Shown: piece after piece, positions 19,101 through 34,100 of the stretch
How positions within the stretch are numbered: position 1 is the stretch's first letter
Layout of the letters: each line of letters begins with the position of its first letter
From: Phytophthora hibernalis
Lineage: Eukaryota; Oomycota; Peronosporomycetes; Peronosporales; Peronosporaceae
Assembly: GCA_012656075.1 (NCBI GenBank)
Contig: JAAKBF010000007.1
Span: 1,364,001 to 1,428,000, forward strand
Direction: 5' to 3'
Length of the DNA stretch: 64,000 nucleotides
The notes under the pieces: generated by a model
What the model was told of the DNA's origin: nothing
The model's input: only the letters and a program-made list of their open reading frames with translations
Databases searched by the model: none
Made by a program: the position numbers and the translations under genes

Positions 19101-22100
19101 TCCATCGTGTGCAACTCTATACTTCTGTATCATCCGGAATAAAGTCATTCATTACATCAGCATATTCAGTACGATCAGTCGCAACACTAGCACTTTAGTT
19201 CGATCATCCGCGCTCAGTTCAGATCGATCGCATTGAGAAGCCTTATGAGCAGCTGATCCTGGGTCCGTGACCGGAGGCATCACCAAAGACATCACCATTG
19301 AAACCGGTCTTGTCGTCGTGGGAGCCGTTGACGTCTGAGGTGGTAGCCAACCTACAATTGTGCACGACGCTGGCATATTACTCGGGTTGATGTAGGAGCT
19401 GTGTGTGCGTCCGGTGATGGAGCTCGAAATGACTGGAAAGACTCAGTATTGCCTAAGAACAAACGTATCATTAGCATACCAGCAACATTAGATGCAATGG
19501 GGACACCCGTCTTCATAGGTGTCGAATTCGCGTCATAGATCATCCCTATGGTCCTTGATCGTTGACCGTGTGTATGGGCAGCTCCCTGTCATACCTGTAG
19601 GCTTCCGCTTGTTCTCGGCCTCTATGCATAGCTTGCGTAACCGCTGTGTGGGCGTACTCTCCACGGGGCGTTCGTCGTTTCCGAAATGAGGTGTATGAGT
19701 GGGCGGCGGACATGTGGGCGTGGGATTTCAAGAGAATGTACAAACCTGTTTGGGACTTATATTCATGTTTCTTTTGCAACGGAAGATTCCCCGTCTATCT
19801 ACCCATCACCCATCCAGAAGAAAGGATCGACTGGTCCTCGCCCATACAAAAACTATTTGCGGCGTTAGACCTTGTAGCCAAGTTAGCTGGATATTAAATC
19901 CTATTAAAAGGCTTATTCGGTATGATACCGAATACGGGGCTAGAAGGGCACGCGTAACGCTAGGCACATTGTCTCCTTAACTGGCGTTGGTGGTCACGGC
20001 GGTGTCATGCTGCTGCTGCACGCCTCAGTTCTGTTCGTCTATTATTGGCTAATATCCGGTCAATATTTTTGACGGTTGCCAAAACTACACGTATTGTACT
20101 CGGAATGGGTATTGTGGATTTCGGCCAAATTTGCGGAATAGTCTACAATACTCAGCGACAGCTACGTTAAGTTGACGCACGTGTGGAATCTCGAACGATA
20201 ACGTTGGCGCTAATGGTAGACAGAGCCTTCATACCAACACTGCATGTCGTTACATTTCTGGGGATACTCTACATCATAAAGACATACCATCCGGAAGAAG
20301 AAATATTACCAAACACTTTACTCTGTATCATCCTGACTTACCAGTATGCGCCTCAGTATAATCCATCGTGTGCAACTCTATACTTCTGTATCATCCGGAA
20401 TAAAGTCATTCATTACATCAGCATATTCAGTACGATCAGTCGCAACACTAGCACTTTAGTTCGATCATCCGCGCTCAGTTCAGATCGATCGCATTGAGAA
20501 GCCTTATGAGCAGCTGATCCTGGGTCCGTGACCGGAGGCATCACCAAAGACATCACCATTGAAACCGGTCTTGTCGTCGTGGGAGCCGTTGACGTCTGAG
20601 GTGGTAGCCAACCTACAATTGTGCACGACGCTGGCATATTACTCGGGTTGATGTAGGAGCTGTGTGTGCGTCCGGTGATGGAGCTCGAAATGACTGGAAA
20701 GACTCAGTATTGCCTAAGAACAAACGTATCATTAGCATACCAGCAACATTAGATGCAATGGGGACACCCGTCTTCATAGGTGTCGAATTCGCGTCATAGA
20801 TCATCCCTATGGTCCTTGATCGTTGACCGTGTGTATGGGCAGCTCCCTGTCATACCTGTAGGCTTCCGCTTGTTCTCGGCCTCTATGCATAGCTTGCGTA
20901 ACCGCTGTGTGGGCGTACTCTCCACGGGGCGTTCGTCGTTTCCGAAATGAGGTGTATGAGTGGGCGGCGGACATGTGGGCGGGATTTCAAGAGAATGTAC
21001 AAACCTGTTTGGGACTTATATTCATGTTTCTTTTGCAACGGAAGATTCCCCGTCTATCTACCCATCACCCATCCAGAAGAAAGGATCGACTGGTCCTCGC
21101 CCATACAAAAACTATTTGCGGCGTTAGACCTTGTAGCCAAGTTAGCTGGATATTAAATCCTATTAAAGGCTTATTCGGTATGATACCGAATACGGGGCTA
21201 GAAGGGCACGCGTAACGCTAGGCACATTGTCTCCTTAACTGGCGTTGGTGGTCACGGCGGTGTCATGCTGCTGCTGCACGCCTCAGTTCTGTTCGTCTAT
21301 TATTGGCTAATATCCGGTCAATATTTTTGACGGTTGCCAAAACTACACGTATTGTACTCGGAATGGGTATTGTGGATTTCGGCCAAATTTGCGGAATAGT
21401 CTACAATACTCAGCGACAGCTACGTTAAGTTGACGCACGTGTGGAATCTCGAACGATAACGTTGGCGCTAATGGTAGACAGAGCCTTCATACCAACACTG
21501 CATGTCGTTACATTTCTGGGGATACTCTACATCATAAAGACATACCATCCGGAAGAAGAAATATTACCAAACACTTTACTCTGTATCATCCTGACTTACC
21601 AGTATGCGCCTCAGTATAATCCATCGTGTGCAACTCTATACTTCTGTATCATCCGGAATAAAGTCATTCATTACATCAGCATATTCAGTACGATCAGTCG
21701 CAACACTAGCACTTTAGTTCGATCATCCGCGCTCAGTTCAGATCGATCGCATTGAGAAGCCTTATGAGCAGCTGATCCTGGGTCCGTGACCGGAGGCATC
21801 ACCAAAGACATCACCATTGAAACCGGTCTTGTCGTCGTGGGAGCCGTTGACGTCTGAGGTGGTAGCCAACCTACAATTGTGCACGACGCTGGCATATTAC
21901 TCGGGTTGATGTAGGAGCTGTGTGTGCGTCCGGTGATGGAGCTCGAAATGACTGGAAAGACTCAGTATTGCCTAAGAACAAACGTATCATTAGCATACCA
22001 GCAACATTAGATGCAATGGGGACACCCGTCTTCATAGGTGTCGAATTCGCGTCATAGATCATCCCTATGGTCCTTGATCGTTGACCGTGTGTATGGGCAG

Positions 22101-25100
22101 CTCCCTGTCATACCTGTAGGCTTCCGCTTGTTCTCGGCCTCTATGCATAGCTTGCGTAACCGCTGTGTGGGCGTACTCTCCACGGGGCGTTCGTCGTTTC
22201 CGAAATGAGGTGTATGAGTGGGCGGCGGACATGTGGGCGTGGGATTTCAAGAGAATGTACAAACCTGTTTGGGACTTATATTCATGTTTCTTTTGCAACG
22301 GAAGATTCCCCGTCTATCTACCCATCACCCATCCAGAAGAAAGGATCGACTGGTCCTCGCCCATACAAAAACTATTTGCGGCGTTAGACCTTGTAGCCAA
22401 GTTAGCTGGATATTAAATCCTATTAAAAGGCTTATTCGGTATGATACCGAATACGGGGCTAGAAGGGCACGCGTAACGCTAGGCACATTGTCTCCTTAAC
22501 TGGCGTTGGTGGTCACGGCGGTGTCATGCTGCTGCTGCACGCCTCAGTTCTGTTCGTCTATTATTGGCTAATATCCGGTCAATATTTTTGACGGTTGCCA
22601 AAACTACACGTATTGTACTCGGAATGGGTATTGTGGATTTCGGCCAAATTTGCGGAATAGTCTACAATACTCAGCGACAGCTACGTTAAGTTGACGCACG
22701 TGTGGAATCTCGAACGATAACGTTGGCGCTAATGGTAGACAGAGCCTTCATACCAACACTGCATGTCGTTACATTTCTGGGGATACTCTACATCATAAAG
22801 ACATACCATCCGGAAGAAGAAATATTACCAAACACTTTACTCTGTATCATCCTGACTTACCAGTATGCGCCTCAGTATAATCCATCGTGTGCAACTCTAT
22901 ACTTCTGTATCATCCGGAATAAAGTCATTCATTACATCAGCATATTCAGTACGATCAGTCGCAACACTAGCACTTTAGTTCGATCATCCGCGCTCAGTTC
23001 AGATCGATCGCATTGAGAAGCCTTATGAGCAGCTGATCCTGGGTCCGTGACCGGAGGCATCACCAAAGACATCACCATTGAAACCGGTCTTGTCGTCGTG
23101 GGAGCCGTTGACGTCTGAGGTGGTAGCCAACCTACAATTGTGCACGACGCTGGCATATTACTCGGGTTGATGTAGGAGCTGTGTGTGCGTCCGGTGATGG
23201 AGCTCGAAATGACTGGAAAGACTCAGTATTGCCTAAGAACAAACGTATCATTAGCATACCAGCAACATTAGATGCAATGGGGACACCCGTCTTCATAGGT
23301 GTCGAATTCGCGTCATAGATCATCCCTATGGTCCTTGATCGTTGACCGTGTGTATGGGCAGCTCCCTGTCATACCTGTAGGCTTCCGCTTGTTCTCGGCC
23401 TCTATGCATAGCTTGCGTAACCGCTGTGTGGGCGTACTCTCCACGGGGCGTTCGTCGTTTCCGAAATGAGGTGTATGAGTGGGCGGCGGACATGTGGGCG
23501 TGGGATTTCAAGAGAATGTACAAACCTGTTTGGGACTTATATTCATGTTTCTTTTGCAACGGAAGATTCCCCGTCTATCTACCCATCACCCATCCAGAAG
23601 AAAGGATCGACTGGTCCTCGCCCATACAAAAACTATTTGCGGCGTTAGACCTTGTAGCCAAGTTAGCTGGATATTAAATCCTATTAAAAGGCTTATTCGG
23701 TATGATACCGAATACGGGCTAGAAGGGCACGCGTAACGCTAGGCACATTGTCTCCTTAACTGGCGTTGGTGGTCACGGCGGTGTCATGCTGCTGCTGCAC
23801 GCCTCAGTTCTGTTCGTCTATTATTGGCTAATATCCGGTCAATATTTTTGACGGTTGCCAAAACTACACGTATTGTACTCGGAATGGGTATTGTGGATTT
23901 CGGCCAAATTTGCGGAATAGTCTACAATACTCAGCGACAGCTACGTTAAGTTGACGCACGTGTGGAATCTCGAACGATAACGTTGGCGCTAATGGTAGAC
24001 AGAGCCTTCATACCAACACTGCATGTCGTTACATTTCTGGGGATACTCTACATCATAAAGACATACCATCCGGAAGAAGAAATATTACCAAACACTTTAC
24101 TCTGTATCATCCTGACTTACCAGTATGCGCCTCAGTATAATCCATCGTGTGCAACTCTATACTTCTGTATCATCCGGAATAAAGTCATTCATTACATCAG
24201 CATATTCAGTACGATCAGTCGCAACACTAGCACTTTAGTTCGATCATCCGCGCTCAGTTCAGATCGATCGCATTGAGAAGCCTTATGAGCAGCTGATCCT
24301 GGGTCCGTGACCGGAGGCATCACCAAAGACATCACCATTGAAACCGGTCTTGTCGTCGTGGGAGCCGTTGACGTCTGAGGTGGTAGCCAACCTACAATTG
24401 TGCACGACGCTGGCATATTACTCGGGTTGATGTAGGAGCTGTGTGTGCGTCCGGTGATGGAGCTCGAAATGACTGGAAAGACTCAGTATTGCCTAAGAAC
24501 AAACGTATCATTAGCATACCAGCAACATTAGATGCAATGGGGACACCCGTCTTCATAGGTGTCGAATTCGCGTCATAGATCATCCCTATGGTCCTTGATC
24601 GTTGACCGTGTGTATGGGCAGCTCCCTGTCATACCTGTAGGCTTCCGCTTGTTCTCGGCCTCTATGCATAGCTTGCGTAACCGCTGTGTGGGCGTACTCT
24701 CCACGGGGCGTTCGTCGTTTCCGAAATGAGGTGTATGAGTGGGCGGCGGACATGTGGGCGTGGGATTTCAAGAGAATGTACAAACCTGTTTGGGACTTAT
24801 ATTCATGTTTCTTTTGCAACGGAAGATTCCCCGTCTATCTACCCATCACCCATCCAGAAGAAAGGATCGACTGGTCCTCGCCCATACAAAAACTATTTGC
24901 GGCGTTAGACCTTGTAGCCAAGTTAGCTGGATATTAAATCCTATTAAAGGCTTATTCGGTATGATACCGAATACGGGGCTAGAAGGGCACGCGTAACGCT
25001 AGGCACATTGTCTCCTTAACTGGCGTTGGTGGTCACGGCGGTGTCATGCTGCTGCTGCACGCCTCAGTTCTGTTCGTCTATTATTGGCTAATATCCGGTC

Positions 25101-28100
25101 AATATTTTTGACGGTTGCCAAAACTACACGTATTGTACTCGGAATGGGTATTGTGGATTTCGGCCAAATTTGCGGAATAGTCTACAATACTCAGCGACAG
25201 CTACGTTAAGTTGACGCACGTGTGGAATCTCGAACGATAACGTTGGCGCTAATGGTAGACAGAGCCTTCATACCAACACTGCATGTCGTTACATTTCTGG
25301 GGATACTCTACATCATAAAGACATACCATCCGGAAGAAGAAATATTACTAAACACTTTACTCTGTATCATCCTGACTTACCAGTATGCGCCTCAGTATAA
25401 TCCATCGTGTGCAACTCTATACTTCTGTATCATCCGGAATAAAGTCATTCATTACATCAGCATATTCAGTACGATCAGTCGCAACACTAGCACTTTAGTT
25501 CGATCATCCGCGCTCAGTTCAGATCGATCGCATTGAGAAGCCTTATGAGCAGCTGATCCTGGGTCCGTGACCGGAGGCATCACCAAAGACATCACCATTG
25601 AAACCGGTCTTGTCGTCGTGGGAGCCGTTGACGTCTGAGGTGGTAGCCAACCTACAATTGTGCACGACGCTGGCATATTACTCGGGTTGATGTAGGAGCT
25701 GTGTGTGCGTCCGGTGATGGAGCTCGAAATGACTGGAAAGACTCAGTATTGCCTAAGAACAAACGTATCATTAGCATACCAGCAACATTAGATGCAATGG
25801 GGACACCCGTCTTCATAGGTGTCGAATTCGCGTCATAGATCATCCCTATGGTCCTTGATCGTTGACCGTGTGTATGGGCAGCTCCCTGTCATACCTGTAG
25901 GCTTCCGCTTGTTCTCGGCCTCTATGCATAGCTTGCGTAACCGCTGTGTGGGCGTACTCTCCACGGGGCGTTCGTCGTTTCCGAAATGAGGTGTATGAGT
26001 GGGCGGCGGACATGTGGGCGTGGGATTTCAAGAGAATGTACAAACCTGTTTGGGACTTATATTCATGTTTCTTTTGCAACGGAAGATTCCCCGTCTATCT
26101 ACCCATCACCCATCCAGAAGAAAGGATCGACTGGTCCTCGCCCATACAAAAACTATTTGCGGCGTTAGACCTCAGCCAAGTTAGCTGGATATTAAATCCT
26201 ATTAAAGGGCTTATTCGGTATGATACCGAATACGGGGCTAGAAGGGCACGCGTAACGCTAGGCACATTGTCTCCTTAACTGGCGTTGGTGGTCACGGCGG
26301 TGTCATGCTGCTGCTGCACGCCTCAGTTCTGTTCGTCTATTATTGGCTAATATCCGGTCAATATTTTTGACGGTTGCCAAAACTACACGTATTGTACTCG
26401 GAATGGGTATTGTGGATTTCGGCCAAATTTGCGGAATAGTCTACAATACTCAGCGACAGCTACGTTAAGTTGACGCACGTGTGGAATCTCGAACGATAAC
26501 GTTGGCGCTAATGGTAGACAGAGCCTTCATACCAACACTGCATGTCGTTACATTTCTGGGGATACTCTACATCATAAAGACATACCATCCGGAAGAAGAA
26601 ATATTACCAAACACTTTACTCTGTATCATCCTGACTTACCAGTATGCGCCTCAGTATAATCCATCGTGTGCAACTCTATACTTCTGTATCATCCGGAATA
26701 AAGTCATTCATTACATCAGCATATTCAGTACGATCAGTCGCAACACTAGCACTTTAGTTCGATCATCCGCGCTCAGTTCAGATCGATCGCATTGAGAAGC
26801 CTTATGAGCAGCTGATCCTGGGTCCGTGACCGGAGGCATCACCAAAGACATCACCATTGAAACCGGTCTTGTCGTCGTGGGAGCCGTTGACGTCTGAGGT
26901 GGTAGCCAACCTACAATTGTGCACGACGCTGGCATATTACTCGGGTTGATGTAGGAGCTGTGTGTGCGTCCGGTGATGGAGCTCGAAATGACTGGAAAGA
27001 CTCAGTATTGCCTAAGAACAAACGTATCATTAGCATACCAGCAACATTAGATGCAATGGGGACACCCGTCTTCATAGGTGTCGAATTCGCGTCATAGATC
27101 ATCCCTATGGTCCTTGATCGTTGACCGTGTGTATGGGCAGCTCCCTGTCATACCTGTAGGCTTCCGCTTGTTCTCGGCCTCTATGCATAGCTTGCGTAAC
27201 CGCTGTGTGGGCGTACTCTCCACGGGGCGTTCGTCGTTTCCGAAATGAGGTGTATGAGTGGGCGGCGGACATGTGGGCGTGGGATTTCAAGAGAATGTAC
27301 AAACCTGTTTGGGACTTATATTCATGTTTCTTTTGCAACGGAAGATTCCCCGTCTATCTACCCATCACCCATCCAGAAGAAAGGATCGACTGGTCCTCGC
27401 CCATACAAAAACTATTTGCGGCGTTAGACCTTGTAGCCAAGTTAGCTGGATATTAAATCCTATTAAAAGGCTTATTCGGTATGATACCGAATACGGGGCT
27501 AGAAGGGCACGCGTAACGCTAGGCACATTGTCTCCTTAACTGGCGTTGGTGGTCACGGCGGTGTCATGCTGCTGCTGCACGCCTCAGTTCTGTTCGTCTA
27601 TTATTGGCTAATATCCGGTCAATATTTTTGACGGTTGCCAAAACTACACGTATTGTACTCGGAATGGGTATTGTGGATTTCGGCCAAATTTGCGGAATAG
27701 TCTACAATACTCAGCGACAGCTACGTTAAGTTGACGCACGTGTGGAATCTCGAACGATAACGTTGGCGCTAATGGTAGACAGAGCCTTCATACCAACACT
27801 GCATGTCGTTACATTTCTGGGGATACTCTACATCATAAAGACATACCATCCGGAAGAAGAAATATTACCAAACACTTTACTCTGTATCATCCTGACTTAC
27901 CAGTATGCGCCTCAGTATAATCCATCGTGTGCAACTCTATACTTCTGTATCATCCGGAATAAAGTCATTCATTACATCAGCATATTCAGTACGATCAGTC
28001 GCAACACTAGCACTTTAGTTCGATCATCCGCGCTCAGTTCAGATCGATCGCATTGAGAAGCCTTATGAGCAGCTGATCCTGGGTCCGTGACCGGAGGCAT

Positions 28101-31100
28101 CACCAAAGACATCACCATTGAAACCGGTCTTGTCGTCGTGGGAGCCGTTGACGTCTGAGGTGGTAGCCAACCTACAATTGTGCACGACGCTGGCATATTA
28201 CTCGGGTTGATGTAGGAGCTGTGTGTGCGTCCGGTGATGGAGCTCGAAATGACTGGAAAGACTCAGTATTGCCTAAGAACAAACGTATCATTAGCATACC
28301 AGCAACATTAGATGCAATGGGGACACCCGTCTTCATAGGTGTCGAATTCGCGTCATAGATCATCCCTATGGTCCTTGATCGTTGACCGTGTGTATGGGCA
28401 GCTCCCTGTCATACCTGTAGGCTTCCGCTTGTTCTCGGCCTCTATGCATAGCTTGCGTAACCGCTGTGTGGGCGTACTCTCCACGGGGCGTTCGTCGTTT
28501 CCGAAATGAGGTGTATGAGTGGGCGGCGGACATGTGGGCGTGGGATTTCAAGAGAATGTACAAACCTGTTTGGGACTTATATTCATGTTTCTTTTGCAAC
28601 GGAAGATTCCCCGTCTATCTACCCATCACCCATCCAGAAGAAAGGATCGACTGGTCCTCGCCCATACAAAAAACTATTTGCGGCGTTAGACCTTGTAGCC
28701 AAGTTAGCTGGATATTAAATCCTATTAAAGGCTTATTCGGTATGATACCGAATACGGGGCTAGAAGGGCACGCGTAACGCTAGGCACATTGTCTCCTTAA
28801 CTGGCGTTGGTGGTCACGGCGGTGTCATGCTGCTGCTGCACGCCTCAGTTCTGTTCGTCTATTATTGGCTAATATCCGGTCAATATTTTTGACGGTTGCC
28901 AAAACTACACGTATTGTACTCGGAATGGGTATTGTGGATTTCGGCCAAATTTGCGGAATAGTCTACAATACTCAGCGACAGCTACGTTAAGTTGACGCAC
29001 GTGTGGAATCTCGAACGATAACGTTGGCGCTAATGGTAGACAGAGCCTTCATACCAACACTGCATGTCGTTACATTTCTGGGGATACTCTACATCATAAA
29101 GACATACCATCCGGAAGAAGAAATATTACCAAACACTTTACTCTGTATCATCCTGACTTACCAGTATGCGCCTCAGTATAATCCATCGTGTGCAACTCTA
29201 TACTTCTGTATCATCCGGAATAAAGTCATTCATTACATCAGCATATTCAGTACGATCAGTCGCAACACTAGCACTTTAGTTCGATCATCCGCGCTCAGTT
29301 CAGATCGATCGCATTGAGAAGCCTTATGAGCAGCTGATCCTGGGTCCGTGACCGGAGGCATCACCAAAGACATCACCATTGAAACCGGTCTTGTCGTCGT
29401 GGGAGCCGTTGACGTCTGAGGTGGTAGCCAACCTACAATTGTGCACGACGCTGGCATATTACTCGGGTTGATGTAGGAGCTGTGTGTGCGTCCGGTGATG
29501 GAGCTCGAAATGACTGGAAAGACTCAGTATTGCCTAAGAACAAACGTATCATTAGCATACCAGCAACATTAGATGCAATGGGGACACCCGTCTTCATAGG
29601 TGTCGAATTCGCGTCATAGATCATCCCTATGGTCCTTGATCGTTGACCGTGTGTATGGGCAGCTCCCTGTCATACCTGTAGGCTTCCGCTTGTTCTCGGC
29701 CTCTATGCATAGCTTGCGTAACCGCTGTGTGGGCGTACTCTCCACGGGGCGTTCGTCGTTTCCGAAATGAGGTGTATGAGTGGGCGGCGGACATGTGGGC
29801 GTGGGATTTCAAGAGAATGTACAAACCTGTTTGGGACTTATATTCATGTTTCTTTTGCAACGGAAGATTCCCCGTCTATCTACCCATCACCCATCCAGAA
29901 GAAAGGATCGACTGGTCCTCGCCCATACAAAAAACTATTTGCGGCGTTAGACCTTGTAGCCAAGTTAGCTGGATATTAAATCCTATTAAAGGCTTATTCG
30001 GTATGATACCGAATACGGGGCTAGAAGGGCACGCGTAACGCTAGGCACATTGTCTCCTTAACTGGCGTTGGTGGTCACGGCGGTGTCATGCTGCTGCTGC
30101 ACGCCTCAGTTCTGTTCGTCTATTATTGGCTAATATCCGGTCAATATTTTTGACGGTTGCCAAAACTACACGTATTGTACTCGGAATGGGTATTGTGGAT
30201 TTCGGCCAAATTTGCGGAATAGTCTACAATACTCAGCGACAGCTACGTTAAGTTGACGCACGTGTGGAATCTCGAACGATAACGTTGGCGCTAATGGTAG
30301 ACAGAGCCTTCATACCAACACTGCATGTCGTTACATTTCTGGGGATACTCTACATCATAAAGACATACCATCCGGAAGAAGAAATATTACCAAACACTTT
30401 ACTCTGTATCATCCTGACTTACCAGTATGCGCCTCAGTATAATCCATCGTGTGCAACTCTATACTTCTGTATCATCCGGAATAAAGTCATTCATTACATC
30501 AGCATATTCAGTACGATCAGTCGCAACACTAGCACTTTAGTTCGATCATCCGCGCTCAGTTCAGATCGATCGCATTGAGAAGCCTTATGAGCAGCTGATC
30601 CTGGGTCCGTGACCGGAGGCATCACCAAAGACATCACCATTGAAACCGGTCTTGTCGTCGTGGGAGCCGTTGACGTCTGAGGTGGTAGCCAACCTACAAT
30701 TGTGCACGACGCTGGCATATTACTCGGGTTGATGTAGGAGCTGTGTGTGCGTCCGGTGATGGAGCTCGAAATGACTGGAAAGACTCAGTATTGCCTAAGA
30801 ACAAACGTATCATTAGCATACCAGCAACATTAGATGCAATGGGGACACCCGTCTTCATAGGTGTCGAATTCGCGTCATAGATCATCCCTATGGTCCTTGA
30901 TCGTTGACCGTGTGTATGGGCAGCTCCCTGTCATACCTGTAGGCTTCCGCTTGTTCTCGGCCTCTATGCATAGCTTGCGTAACCGCTGTGTGGGCGTACT
31001 CTCCACGGGGCGTTCGTCGTTTCCGAAATGAGGTGTATGAGTGGGCGGCGGACATGTGGGCGTGGGATTTCAAGAGAATGTACAAACCTGTTTGGGACTT

Positions 31101-34100
31101 ATATTCATGTTTCTTTTGCAACGGAAGATTCCCCGTCTATCTACCCATCACCCATCCAGAAGAAAGGATCGACTGGTCCTCGCCCATACAAAAACTATTT
31201 GCGGCGTTAGACCTTGTAGCCAAGTTAGCTGGATATTAAATCCTATTAAAAGGCTTATTCGGTATGATACCGAATACGGGGCTAGAAGGGCACGCGTAAC
31301 GCTAGGCACATTGTCTCCTTAACTGGCGTTGGTGGTCACGGCGGTGTCATGCTGCTGCTGCACGCCTCAGTTCTGTTCGTCTATTATTGGCTAATATCCG
31401 GTCAATATTTTTGACGGTTGCCAAAACTACACGTATTGTACTCGGAATGGGTATTGTGGATTTCGGCCAAATTTGCGGAATAGTCTACAATACTCAGCGA
31501 CAGCTACGTTAAGTTGACGCACGTGTGGAATCTCGAACGATAACGTTGGCGCTAATGGTAGACAGAGCCTTCATACCAACACTGCATGTCGTTACATTTC
31601 TGGGGATACTCTACATCATAAAGACATACCATCCGGAAGAAGAAATATTACCAAACACTTTACTCTGTATCATCCTGACTTACCAGTATGCGCCTCAGTA
31701 TAATCCATCGTGTGCAACTCTATACTTCTGTATCATCCGGAATAAAGTCATTCATTACATCAGCATATTCAGTACGATCAGTCGCAACACTAGCACTTTA
31801 GTTCGATCATCCGCGCTCAGTTCAGATCGATCGCATTGAGAAGCCTTATGAGCAGCTGATCCTGGGTCCGTGACCGGAGGCATCACCAAAGACATCACCA
31901 TTGAAACCGGTCTTGTCGTCGTGGGAGCCGTTGACGTCTGAGGTGGTAGCCAACCTACAATTGTGCACGACGCTGGCATATTACTCGGGTTGATGTAGGA
32001 GCTGTGTGTGCGTCCGGTGATGGAGCTCGAAATGACTGGAAAGACTCAGTATTGCCTAAGAACAAACGTATCATTAGCATACCAGCAACATTAGATGCAA
32101 TGGGGACACCCGTCTTCATAGGTGTCGAATTCGCGTCATAGATCATCCCTATGGTCCTTGATCGTTGACCGTGTGTATGGGCAGCTCCCTGTCATACCTG
32201 TAGGCTTCCGCTTGTTCTCGGCCTCTATGCATAGCTTGCGTAACCGCTGTGTGGGCGTACTCTCCACGGGGCGTTCGTCGTTTCCGAAATGAGGTGTATG
32301 AGTGGGCGGCGGACATGTGGGCGTGGGATTTCAAGAGAATGTACAAACCTGTTTGGGACTTATATTCATGTTTCTTTTGCAACGGAAGATTCCCCGTCTA
32401 TCTACCCATCACCCATCCAGAAGAAAGGATCGACTGGTCCTCGCCCATACAAAAACTATTTGCGGCGTTAGACCTTGTAGCCAAGTTAGCTGGATATTAA
32501 ATCCTATTAAAAGGCTTATTCGGTATGATACCGAATACGGGGCTAGAAGGGCACGCGTAACGCTAGGCACATTGTCTCCTTAACTGGCGTTGGTGGTCAC
32601 GGCGGTGTCATGCTGCTGCTGCACGCCTCAGTTCTGTTCGTCTATTATTGGCTAATATCCGGTCAATATTTTTGACGGTTGCCAAAACTACACGTATTGT
32701 ACTCGGAATGGGTATTGTGGATTTCGGCCAAATTTGCGGAATAGTCTACAATACTCAGCGACAGCTACGTTAAGTTGACGCACGTGTGGAATCTCGAACG
32801 ATAACGTTGGCGCTAATGGTAGACAGAGCCTTCATACCAACACTGCATGTCGTTACATTTCTGGGGATACTCTACATCATAAAGACATACCATCCGGAAG
32901 AAGAAATATTACCAAACACTTTACTCTGTATCATCCTGACTTACCAGTATGCGCCTCAGTATAATCCATCGTGTGCAACTCTATACTTCTGTATCATCCG
33001 GAATAAAGTCATTCATTACATCAGCATATTCAGTACGATCAGTCGCAACACTAGCACTTTAGTTCGATCATCCGCGCTCAGTTCAGATCGATCGCATTGA
33101 GAAGCCTTATGAGCAGCTGATCCTGGGTCCGTGACCGGAGGCATCACCAAAGACATCACCATTGAAACCGGTCTTGTCGTCGTGGGAGCCGTTGACGTCT
33201 GAGGTGGTAGCCAACCTACAATTGTGCACGACGCTGGCATATTACTCGGGTTGATGTAGGAGCTGTGTGTGCGTCCGGTGATGGAGCTCGAAATGACTGG
33301 AAAGACTCAGTATTGCCTAAGAACAAACGTATCATTAGCATACCAGCAACATTAGATGCAATGGGGACACCCGTCTTCATAGGTGTCGAATTCGCGTCAT
33401 AGATCATCCCTATGGTCCTTGATCGTTGACCGTGTGTATGGGCAGCTCCCTGTCATACCTGTAGGCTTCCGCTTGTTCTCGGCCTCTATGCATAGCTTGC
33501 GTAACCGCTGTGTGGGCGTACTCTCCACGGGGCGTTCGTCGTTTCCGAAATGAGGTGTATGAGTGGGCGGCGGACATGTGGGCGTGGGATTTCAAGAGAA
33601 TGTACAAACCTGTTTGGGACTTATATTCATGTTTCTTTTGCAACGGAAGATTCCCCGTCTATCTACCCATCACCCATCCAGAAGAAAGGATCGACTGGTC
33701 CTCGCCCATACAAAAACTATTTGCGGCGTTAGACCTTGTAGCCAAGTTAGCTGGATATTAAATCCTATTAAAGGCTTATTCGGTATGATACCGAATACGG
33801 GGCTAGAAGGGCACGCGTAACGCTAGGCACATTGTCTCCTTAACTGGCGTTGGTGGTCACGGCGGTGTCATGCTGCTGCTGCACGCCTCAGTTCTGTTCG
33901 TCTATTATTGGCTAATATCCGGTCAATATTTTTGACGGTTGCCAAAACTACACGTATTGTACTCGGAATGGGTATTGTGGATTTCGGCCAAATTTGCGGA
34001 ATAGTCTACAATACTCAGCGACAGCTACGTTAAGTTGACGCACGTGTGGAATCTCGAACGATAACGTTGGCGCTAATGGTAGACAGAGCCTTCATACCAA